Source of the DNA: Cryptomeria japonica
Taxonomy: Eukaryota; Streptophyta; Pinopsida; Cupressales; Cupressaceae
Direction: 5' to 3'
Length of the DNA: 64,000 nt
Assembly (NCBI RefSeq): GCF_030272615.1
Contig: NC_081411.1
Coordinates: 40,351,140 to 40,415,139 of the forward strand
The position numbers and the translations under genes are program-made. Shown piece after piece: positions 1-9,971 of this stretch. The stretch's first letter is position 1; each line of letters opens with the position of its first letter. The notes beneath the pieces were generated by a model. The model did no database searches. It was not told the origin of the DNA and worked only from the letters and a program-made list of their open reading frames with translations.

Positions 1-2229
1 AGCAAGGCATATAGATGTTTTAATAAGAGATTGCAGAAAATTGTTGAGAGTACAAATGTAAAGATTGATGAACAATTCAGAGGAACTTCAAGGTATATAG
101 ACTTTGAACTGGCAACAAAAATTGTGACAAATGAACCTACACTAAATCCACCAGTATAGAATGAAGATCCAGTTATCCCGGTACCATTAGAGGATTCCAC
201 AGTAATTGAAGAACAACAACAAATTAAGACACCCCGGTATGTAAGATTAAATCATTCTAAAGATCAGATAATTTGAAACAAATTTAAAGGAGTTATGACA
301 AGAGGAAGATTCGCAAATGAAGAGGCATGTCTTATTTCTCAAATTGAACCATCATCTATAAATGAGGCATGTGAAGATAAATTTTGGATTAAAGCTATGG
401 AAGAAGAATTAGGACAAATTGAGAAAAATAATACTTGGACATTAGTTCCCCGGCCTAAAGATAAAAATGTAATTGGAACCAAATGGGTATTAGAAACAAA
501 CTTAATGAAGATGGTAAGGTTGTCAGAAATAAAGCAAGACTAGTGTGTAAGGGATATTCTTAGAAAGAAGGAGTTAATTACAATGTAACCTTTGCACCGG
601 TAGCTAGAATTGAGGCAGTCAGATTATTCTTGGCTTTTGCAGCTCACAAGGACTACAAAGTTTATCAAATGGATATTAAATGTGCATTTTTGAATGGAGA
701 TCTTGAAGAGGAAGTATATATTGAACAACCTGATGGATTTTCTTTGACAGATGACAATGATATGGTTTGCAGGTTAAGAAAAGCTCTATATGGATTGAAA
801 CAAGCCCCAAGAGCTTGGTATGCAAGGTTGGATAATTATCTTTTAAAGATTGGTTTTACTAAAGGAAATGCAAACAACAATTTATATTACAAAATAACTA
901 ATGATGACATCTTGATTATAGAAGTATTCATTGATGATATAATCTTTGGAGGAGAAGATGGATTATGTAAGGAATTTCTATTAAAATGTAGCAAGAATTT
1001 GAAATGTCTATGATTGGAAAAATAAAATTCTTTTTAGGATTGCAGATTTCATAGACTGATAAAGGTATATTTTTGAGTCAATCCAAGTACTTGAAAGAAT
1101 TACTAAAGAAATTTGGGATGGAGAACTCTAAACTAGTAAGCACACCTATAACTACAAATGATAAATTATCTCAAAGGGATGAATCTACACCTGTTAATCC
1201 AACTAGATACAAATCTATGATAGGAGGTTTACTGTATTTGACACAAACCAGGCCTGATATTATGAATGTAGTATTTATTGTTTCTAGATTTCAAAGTAAT
1301 CCTAGGAAAAATCATGAATTAGTAGTAAAAAGGATTTTCTGGTACTTACAAGGCACTGCAAATCTTGGATTATGGTATCCCAGAGATGAAAATTTTGATC
1401 TATGTACATACACAGATGCAAATTGGGCAGGAGATGTGGATGATAGAAAAAGCACCATTGGAGGAGCATTCTTTCTTGGAAAGAGATTAGTTTCTTGGTT
1501 GAGTAAGAAACAGAGTTGTACATCTTTATCAACAACAGAATCAGAATATGTTGTAGCAGCAACTAACTGTACATAGGTACTATGACTTAAGCAAATGTTG
1601 AAAGACATAAAGGTAAAATGCAAAGAACCTATTACTATATATTGTGATAACACTACAGCAATTGATATATCTAAGAATCTGGTATTACATTCTAAAACAA
1701 AACATGTTTCTATCAAACTGAATTTTCCAAGAGAAAAAGTTGAAGAAAAGGAGATAAAACTAGTTTATGTGAATACTAAAGAACAACTTGCAGATATTTT
1801 CACAAAACCTTTGCCTAAGGAGACTTTTGAATATCTCAGAGATCATATTGGAGTCATACCACCACTGGTTGAGACTTAGATAGTTGATGATTTTCATCAA
1901 CTGGCAGAATTGAAAGACAAATCTTTTACTCCGATCTTTGATGAGGAAGCTACTTCTCAGGGGGAGTAGTTGGTATATTGAATTGATTGGTATTTTGTAT
2001 ATGAACTTGATTTTTGTAACTTTGGCATTTGATGTCAAAGGGGGAGAGATATCTATGGAAAAACACATTATCTTTTGAGGAGAGATTGGTATTAAAAAAA
2101 AAGTTTTGGAAAACACATGTTGCTCCCAAGGGGAGAAATTGTTTAGAGGAGATTGTTGGTTTTTGGTATTTGGCATTTCTGTTTTGACACCTTGATGGTT
2201 TTTCCATCTTGTGTTTCCATCAATGCCAA

Positions 2230-2239
2230 AGGGGGAGAT
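2230..2239 (+). other. Polypurine tract before the 3' LTR
   Basis: AGGGGGAGAT lies immediately upstream of the LTR start and is the expected plus-strand priming site. Further AGGGGGAG-like tracts lie at 1959, 2039 and 2128. Confidence 0.75.
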
Positions 2240-3299
2240 TGTTGGTATTTTGGTATGGTTTTGTCATTGATGTCAACACCTACTGAAACACTAGCACTTT
2301 GGAGATCTAGCAACATTCACCGGCAAGCAAGTAACTATTGCACAGTTACTGGTATATGGTTCACCGGTAGGATATAATGTTCACCGGCACTTGGAATGAT
2401 ATGGTAGACACTTGGTAATATCAAAGACATCATGTAGACACTTTGTTTTGAAGAATTAATCATTGGTATATTCATATTTTCATATTTTCTTTTACCGGCA
2501 AATAGGTCCAGGGTTATCTAGGGTTACACCGGTAGGTTTATCTTTTTCAGATCAACATGGCATGCTATAGAGATGATTTATTATTGTTGTAAATGCATTA
2601 AGCTGACATGTTCAATCGGTTATTGCATCGGATATTATATTATTTGTAAAATGTTTTTATTGTAATATCTTGTAGAGCCGACCTAGTAAAATTGGTCTTA
2701 GGGTATGGTATAAATGTAAGATCTTATTTGCAAGATCGAATGTGGAATGCGAAGAAGAATTGTGAGAAGATATATGCATGATTAAGTAGAGGTATATAGG
2801 AAGACATCATTTGAAGGTGAAGCTAGGTTTTTGTAGAAGCATATCAGCATTACACCGGTATTGAATCTAGCATATGAAGATGCTATTTTGTATAGTACAT
2901 TCTTATTGGATTTAACTATCCAACTGTAGTTAGTGTGACTCCCATTTTGTGATTGAGTAGTGAGCTCTAGGCTATTGGCCTTTCTGCATGTACAGACCCC
3001 ATTTATGTACACTTACTATATGCAGTAGTATCATCTAATTGTGGGTAAGGTTTCCCACCGTGGTTTTTCCCCTTACAGGGTTTCCACATACAAATGTTGG
3101 TGTTATGTGTTGTGGATGACTTTCTGTTTATGTTTCATGCATTAATCTTTACTGGTATAGCAATTTACTATTAACACTATCTACCAACATACTTAACTGG
3201 TTTATTGGTATTAATCATTAAGTTGGTTAAATGGTTTTTGATTTAAATTTATTAGACAACTGATTCAGCCCCCCTCTCAGTTGTCTTCGGGACCTAACA
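2240..3299 (+). repeat. 3' LTR of the Copia element at the left edge
   Basis: The LTR opens with TGTTGGTATT directly after the purine tract AAAGGGGGAGAT and closes with CCTAACA. It contains the GATTCAGCCCCCCTCTCAG motif just before its end, which recurs with variation in other LTRs of this window. Its last base abuts the satellite array, so the element lies in, or at the border of, the satellite. Confidence 0.85.
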
Positions 3300-6208
3300 A
3301 TGACACCATATGGTGTCATTAGGGGTGATATGGTGCCTAAGGGGTCACATGGTGTCGTTAGGGGTCATATGATGTCCTAAGGGGTCATATGGTGCCCAAA
3401 TGGGTCATATAATACCATATGACCCTTTAAGACACCATATGATCCCTAATGACACCATATGACCCCTTAGGACACCATATATCCCCTAACGACACCATAT
3501 TGTGTCTTGAGGGGTCATATGGTGTCACAAGTGGTCATGTCATGTACTAGGATGTTAAAAGGGGTCATAGAACACCATATGACCCCTCAGGACACCATAT
3601 GACCTCTTAAGACACTATATCATGTTGTTAGGGGTCATATAGTGTCCTAAGGGGTCATATGGTGTCCTTAGGGATCATATGGTGTCCTAAGGGGTCATAT
3701 GGTATTCTATGACCCATTAGGATGCCATATGACCCCTGAGGACACCATATGGTGTCGTTAGGGGTCATATGGTGTCCTAAGGGGTCATATGGTGTCATAC
3801 GGGATCATATGGTGTTCTATGACCCCTTAGGACACCATATGACCCCTAAGACCACAATATGTTGTCCTAAGGGATCATATGGTGTTGTCAAGGGTCATAT
3901 GGTGTCATTAGGGGTCATATTGTGTCCTATGGGGTCCTATGATGTTCTATGACCCCTTAGGACACCATATAACCCCTAAAACCACCATATGGTGTCCTAA
4001 GGGGTCATATGGTGTCCTTAGAGGTCATATGGTGTTCTATGACCCCTTGAGACACCATATGAACCCTTAGGATGTGTCATATGGTGTTCTAAGGGGTCAT
4101 ATAGTATCCTAAGGGGTCATATGGTATTCTATGACCCCTTAGGACACCATATAACCCCTAACATCACCATATGGTGTCCTAAAGGGTTATATGATTTTCT
4201 AAGGGGTCATATGTTGTCCTAAGGGGTCATATGGTATTCTATGACCCCTTAGGACACCATATGACCCCATACACCATATAATTCTTAATGCCACCATATA
4301 GTAGTATCCTAAGAGGTCATATGGTATTCTATGACCCCTTGGGACACCATATGACCCCTAATGACAACATATGGTGTCCTAAGGAGTCATATGGTGTTCT
4401 ATGACCCCTTGGGATGCCATATGAGCCCTCAGGACACCATATGACCCTATACAACACCATATGACCCCTCACGATACCATATTGTGTCTTAAGGGGTCAT
4501 ATGGTGTCCTAAGGGGTCATAGAACACCATATGACTCCTTAGGACACCATATGACCCCTAATGAAGTCAAATGACCCCTTAAGACACCATATGGTGTTGT
4601 TAGGGGTCATATGGTGTCCTAAGGGGTCATAGAACACCATATGACCCCTTAGGACACCATATAGTGTTCTTAGAGGTCATATGGTGTCCTAAGGGGTCAA
4701 ATAGTGTCCTAAGGGGTCATAGAACATCATATAACCCCCTTATGATCCCTTAGGACACCATATGACCCTTAACAACACCATAAGGTGTTGTTAGGGGTCA
4801 TATGGTGTCCTAATGGGTCATAGAATACCATATGACCCCTTAGGACACCATATGCCCCTAACAACACCATATGATATGCGCTAAGGGGTCATATGGTGTC
4901 TTAAGGGGTCATAGAACACCATATGACCCCTACAGACACCATATGACCCCTCAAGACACAATATGGTGTTGTTAGAGGTCATATGGTGTCCTAAGGGGTC
5001 ATATGGTGTCGTTAGGAATCATATGGTGTCCTAAGGGGTCATATGATATTCTATTACCCATTAGGACACCATATGATCCCTTAGGACACCATATGACCAC
5101 TAATGACACCATATGGTGTCATTAGGGGTCATATGGTGTCCTAAGGGGTCATATGGTGTCATTAGGGGTCATATGGTGTTATATGACCCTTTAGGACACC
5201 ATATGACCCCTAACAACACCATATGGTGTCCTAAGGGGTCATCTGATGTCGTTAGGGGTCATATGGTATTCTATGACCCCTTAGGACACTATATGGTGTC
5301 TTGAGGTGTCATATGGTTTTGTATGGGGTGATATGATGTCCTAAGGGGACATATATGACCCCTTAGGACATCATATTGTGTCTCGAGGGCTCATATAGTG
5401 TCCCAAGGGATCATAGAACACCATATGACCCCTTAGGACACCATATGTTGTTGTTAGGGATTATATAGTATTTTATGGGTCATATGGTGTCCTAAGGGCC
5501 CATAAAACACCATATGACCCCTTAGGACACCATATGGTGATGTTAGGGGTCATATGGTGTCTTAAGGGGTCATAGAACACCATATGACCCTATAGGACAC
5601 CATCCGACCTTGTAGGACATCATCTGGTGTTGTTAGGGGTCATATGGTGTCCTAAGGGGTTATAGAACACCTTATGACCCCATGGGACACCATATAACCT
5701 CTAACGACACCATATGACCCCTTAGGACACCATATGGTGTCATTAGGGGTCATATGGTGTCATTAGGGGTTATATGGTGTCATGTGGGTCATGTGGTGTC
5801 CTAAGGGGTCATAAAACAACATATGATCCCTTAGGACATCATATTACCCCTTAGGAAACCATATGACCCCTTTGAACACCATATGGTGTTGTTAGGGGTC
5901 ATATGGTGTTCTAAGGGGTCATAAAACACCATATGACTCTCTCATATATCTTCCTTACTCTCTTATTGTCTCTCTCCATTGTCAAGGTCATCATCTCTCT
6001 CTCTATTCTTAAGGGGTCATATGGTGTCATATGACCTCTTAGGACATGATATGACCCCTTAGGACACCAAATGGTGTCATTATGGGTCGTATGGTGTCCT
6101 AAGTGGTCATTAGGTGTCTTATGACCCCTTAGGACACCATATGACCCCTTAGGTGTCGTTAGGGGTCATATTGTGTCCTAAGGGGTTATATGGTGTCCTA
6201 TGACACCA
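3300..6208. repeat. Dyad-symmetric satellite, left block (20-bp unit)
   Basis: The whole stretch is made of degenerate copies of a 20-bp unit, GGGGTCATATGGTGTCCTAA, and of its reverse complement TTAGGACACCATATGACCCC. Each unit consists of two half-units, one ending GGGGTCAT and one ending GGACACCAT, joined tail to tail at the palindrome CATATG. The other junction is CCTAAGG or CCTTAGG, also a palindrome or close to one. Orientation flips many times, often through the 16-bp perfect palindrome GACACCATATGGTGTC or through a variant CATAGAACACCATATG. The open frames here only translate the repeat and are not genes. A short pyrimidine-rich island (5938-6010) interrupts the block. Confidence 0.95.
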
Positions 6209-6949
6209 TGATGGCAACCTTGCAATCCTATGGCACCGGAAAAGGCAATATACCGGCATCAACAAATCACACTCTACACCGGCACTCAGGACACTAGCAC
6301 CGGCACAAAGAAAAGAAGTATACCGACATAGAGGCTGATAGGATTTTGTTATATTATATTCTGTTTATTATTGTAAAATCTTTGTAAGCCGACTTGGAAA
6401 ATTGTAAAATGACTCTTATATATAAACGAGATCATTGTAGACATTTGGTAATGAGTGAGGAACAATTAAGGAAAAATATTAGGCAGACCTATTATGCAAA
6501 ATATAGGCTAAGGGTTTATATAAGAAGCAAAGCAGCAACTGGTACTGGATCAGGCATTATAGATGCTATTGTAAAGTAGTACAAGATATTGGATTTGTAT
6601 AATCCTCATTGTAAGTCAGTGAGACTTGCCATTGAGCAGTGAGCTCTAGGTAGTTGGCCTTCCTGCATGTGCAGGCCACTATTGTAATTAATATTCTCTT
6701 ATTGGCCAGTGAGTGAATATTGTGGGTCACAAATCCCACCGAGGTTTTTCCCACACTGGGTTTCCTCATTAAAACCTTGTGTTATGTTGTGTTTTTCATG
6801 TGGATGTTCTTGATTCTATTTATTGCATTATTTCTTGCATACCAGTACACTATTATAAAGTGTTCTGCATGTTTTAATTCGAGAAATTCTACTTACCGAT
6901 TAGATACTGATTCACCCCCCCCCTCTAAGTATCTATGGGATTCCTAACA
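6209..6949 (+). repeat. LTR fragment inserted in the satellite
   Basis: This non-satellite block ends in a C-run, CTCTAAGTATCTATGGGATT and CCTAACA, the same end type as the LTR at 2240-3299. It shares the internal TTGTAA..AAGCCGAC and TCCCACCG.GGTTTTTCCC motifs with other Copia LTRs here. The start does not show a clean TGTTGG, so the 5' end is probably lost or diverged. Satellite resumes directly after it. I read it as a truncated or solo LTR. No coding part of an element is present. Confidence 0.75.
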
Positions 6950-8664
6950 ATGACCTCTTAGGTATTGTTAGGGATAATATTGTGTCCTAAGGGGTCGTAG
7001 GATACCCTATGACCCCTTAGGACACCATATGATCCCATAGGACACCATATGGTGTCTTTATGGGTCATATGGTGTCCTAAGGAGTCATATGGCGTTAGAT
7101 GAAGGATATTGTATGGTGTCTTTTATGGGTCGTATGGTGTGCTAAGGGGTCATATGGTGTTGTATGACCCCTTAGGACACCATATTGTGTTGTTATGGGC
7201 TATATGGTGTTTTAAGGGGTCATATGGTGTCCTATGACCCCCTAAAGGGCCGTTAGAGGTGATATTGTGTCCTATGACCCTTTAGGATACCATATGACCC
7301 CTTAGGATACAATATGGTGTTGTTATGAGTCATATGGTGTCTTGAGGGGTCATATGGTGTCCGATGACCCCTTAGGATACAATATGGTGTCATTATGGGT
7401 CATATGGTGTCCTAAGGGGTCATATGGTGTAGGACACCATATGAGCCCTCATATGGTGTTGTTATGGGTCGTATGGTGTCCTAAAGGGTCATATGGTGTC
7501 CTATTACCCCTTAGGACACCATATGGTGTCATTATGGGTCTTATGGTGTGCTAAGGGGTCATATGGTGTTATATGACCCATTAGGACACCATATGACCCC
7601 TTAGGACACCATATGGTGTCATTATAGGTTGTATAGTGCGCTAAGGGGTCATATGGTGCTATATAATCCCCTAAGGGGTTGTTAGGGATCATATTGTGTC
7701 CTAAGGAGTCATTTTGTATCCTATGACCCCTTAGGACACCATATGACCCCTTACGACACAATATGGTGTTGTTATGCATCATATTGTGTCCTAAGGGGTC
7801 ATATGGTGCCCTATGACCCCATAAGACACCATATGACCCCTTATGTGTCATTAGGGATCATATTGTGTAATAATGGGTCATATGATATCCTATGACCCCT
7901 TAGGACACAATATGGTGTCCTAAGGGGTCATATGGTGTCCTATGATCCCTTAAGACACCATGTGACCCCTTAGGACACCATATAGTGTCGTTCTAGGTTA
8001 TATGGTGTCCTAAGGGGTCATATAGTGTTCTATGACCCCTTAAGACACCATATAACCCCTTACATGTCACAGTTAGGGTTCATATTGTGTCCTAAGGGGT
8101 CATATGGTGTCCTATGACCCCTTAGGTGTCATTAGGAGTCATATTGTCTTCTAAAGGGTCATATGGTGTCCTATGACCCCTTAGCACACCATATAGTGTC
8201 AATATGGGTCATATGGTGTCCTGTGACCCTTTAGGACACCATATGGTGTTGTTATGGGTCATGTGGTGTCCTAAGGGGTCATGTGGTATCCTATGACACC
8301 TTAGGACACCATATGGTATTGTTATGGGTTGTATGGTGTCCTATAACCCCTTAGGACACCATATGACCCCTTAGATGTCATTAAGGGTCATATTATGTTC
8401 TAAGGGGTCATATAGTGTCATATGACCCCTTAGGTGTCATTAGGGGTCATATGGTGTCCTATGACCATTTAGGAGACCATATGACCCCTAAGGACTTCAT
8501 ATGGTGTCGGTATGGGTTGTATTGTGTCCTAAGGTGTCATATGGTGTGCCCTTAGGGCACCATATGACTCCTTAGGTGTTGTCAAGGGTCATATTATGTC
8601 CTAAGGGGTCATATGGTGTCTTGTGACCCCTTAGGACACCACTTTGTGTTGTTGTGGGTCATAT
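6950..8664. repeat. Dyad-symmetric satellite, right block
   Basis: This continues the same 20-bp repeat, with the same half-units and frequent orientation switches. Variants with TTATGGGTCATATGG and CCTATGACCCC are more common here than in the left block, so the two blocks have drifted or been homogenised separately. It ends abruptly at the purine-rich tract. There is no gene. Confidence 0.94.
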
Positions 8665-9495
8665 GTTAAGGAGGAGGGGGAGAGAGATAGAGAGGGATAG
8701 AGAGAACTATAGAGGGGACATATAGATAAGCAAGAGACCTAGATTTTGAGAGAGGAGTGAGATAGATAGAGGGGGATAAAGAGAGGTGGGTAACAAGACC
8801 TATATGAAAAGGTAGATAGATGGAGAGGAAGGGAGGGAGAAACCTAGAGAGGGGAGAGAGGGTGGGTTGGAGAGTTAATGAACTAGACAATGAAGAGAGA
8901 GAATAAGAGAGGAAGAGAGATAATGAGAGAGTGGGGGAAGGATATATAAATGGTGAGGGGAAGAAAGGAAGGGAGGGATCTAGAGAGGGAAGGAAGAGAG
9001 AAGAGAAGAGATAGAAGAACAAAGAGATGAGTAAGAGGGGATGGATGGAGAGGAATAAATGGAGGGAGAGTGTTCATAAATAGATAGGGGCAAGGGAAAG
9101 GGAGAGAAAGGTGAAGGAGGGAGATAACTAGAGGGTGGACAATTAGATAAGTGAGAAACCTAGAGGGGGAGAGAGAGGTAGTTAATAATATAGGGAGGGA
9201 GAGGTAGTGAGGTGAATAGGGAGGGAAGGAGAGCCCTATATATGGGGAGAGAGAGGATAGAAGGGATCAATAGTGAACAAGAGAAATGAGTGGGAGGGGA
9301 TAGAAATAATAAGAGAGTGAGAGAGAAGAGAGAGGAAGGGAGTCAAGGATATAAATTAGGGTATAAGGAAGGGATGAAAGGTAGAGAGGGTGAGATATAC
9401 CTAGAGAGGGGAGAGAAAAGTGAGAGAGACAAGAGAGGGAGAGAGATAGGTGTAGAGTTTAGGGAAGAAAAAGATAGTGAGATACGGATCTAAAG
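8665..9495. repeat. Polypurine/polypyrimidine low-complexity tract
   Basis: About 830 bp of almost pure A and G on the plus strand, built from degenerate GAGAGA, GGGAGG and GATAGA words without a fixed period. Long open frames on both strands here are by-products of the composition (Arg/Glu/Gly-rich on plus, Ser/Leu/Pro-rich on minus) and are not genes. It starts exactly where the satellite ends. Confidence 0.9.
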
Positions 9496-9620
9496 AATGC
9501 TAATAGGAGAATGTTGATTGCTGAAATTTGACTAAGTATGAAAGTCAATATGATCCTCTAAAAACAAGATTCTACATTATAACTCCTATAGAGTTTAAAC
9601 CACTCTCAAATATCCTACCA

Positions 9621-9682
9621 ATATATACATGAAATATAACTTAAAGTGACTTATACTTAAATATTATATTTCATGTATATAT
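9621..9682. repeat. Perfect 19-bp inverted repeat
   Basis: The arm ATATATACATGAAATATAA (9621-9639) is the exact reverse complement of 9664-9682, with a 24-base loop. It could form a hairpin or be a tiny palindromic element. No flanking duplication was recognised. Confidence 0.85.
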
Positions 9683-9761
9683 TCTCCTCTCATGATGGGT
9701 ATAACTTGTGCCCAAGTTGAAAAATTTGCATCACAAAACCTTCAAATTGGACAATGCAAGA

Positions 9762-9912
9762 CATTTGGCACATGTCAAATTTGGCACTCGCTAAATGAAA
9801 AAAGTTGACTTTTCTCATTTGGCGCACGCCAAATTTGGCACGCACCAAATGGGAAAAGTCATTTTTTTTCATTTGGCGAGCACCATATTTGGCACTCGCC
9901 AAATGGTCTGCA
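9762..9912. repeat. 54-bp tandem repeat with internal palindromes, about 2.8 copies
   Basis: The word CATTTGGC recurs at 9762, 9816 and 9870, an exact 54-base spacing. Each copy carries an imperfect inverted repeat centred on AAATTTGGCAC. In the last copy the arms CATTTGGCGAG and CTCGCCAAATG match exactly. A spacer such as GGGAAAAGTCA separates copies. It is non-coding. Confidence 0.85.
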
Positions 9913-9922
9913 TTGGAAACTA

Positions 9923-9971
9923 CCAACCCTTTGGGTTGGATTGTACTTGTGCATCCAACCCAAAGGGTTGG
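9923..9971. repeat. Perfect 18-bp inverted repeat
   Basis: CCAACCCTTTGGGTTGGA (9923-9940) is matched exactly in reverse complement at 9954-9971, with a 13-base loop. Each arm is itself nearly palindromic, so several folded forms are possible. Confidence 0.88.

Larger units (their letters stand above)
1..3299 (+). mobile_element. Ty1/Copia LTR retrotransposon, 3' part (5' end outside window)
   Basis: This is the 3' half of a Copia element, read on the plus strand. Parts in order: the end of the integrase region (about 1-290), reverse transcriptase (about 300-1060), RNase H (about 1070-1880), a non-coding stretch with four purine tracts (1880-2239), then the 3' LTR (2240-3299). Family marks are the Copia RT block around QMDIKCAFLNGDLEEEVY, the YGLKQAPRAWY block, and the RNase H/C-terminal block ADIFTKPLPKE. 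The LTR type (TGTTGG start, CCTAACA end) matches the minus-strand element at 61619-64000, so both probably belong to one family. The element is broken, with roughly five interruptions. Its age cannot be judged because the 5' LTR lies outside the window. Confidence 0.93.

Noticed and set aside
3749-5304. Open frames inside the satellite encoding repeats such as MVSLGVIWCPKGSYGV
   Set aside because: They only translate the 20-bp repeat. Frames appear on both strands and no non-repeat sequence is present.
3300-8664. CRISPR-like array, because of regular short palindromic repeats
   Set aside because: There are no unique spacers between repeats, the unit is only 20 bp, orientation flips, and the DNA is clearly plant nuclear.
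3300-8664. Telomere-like repeat, because of TTAGGGG words
   Set aside because: The plant telomere unit TTTAGGG is not present in tandem. TTAGGGG occurs only as part of the 20-bp satellite unit.
8666-9493. Ser/Leu/Pro-rich minus-strand and Arg/Glu-rich plus-strand frames
   Set aside because: Direct consequence of the purine-rich low-complexity tract; stop codons are rare there for composition reasons.
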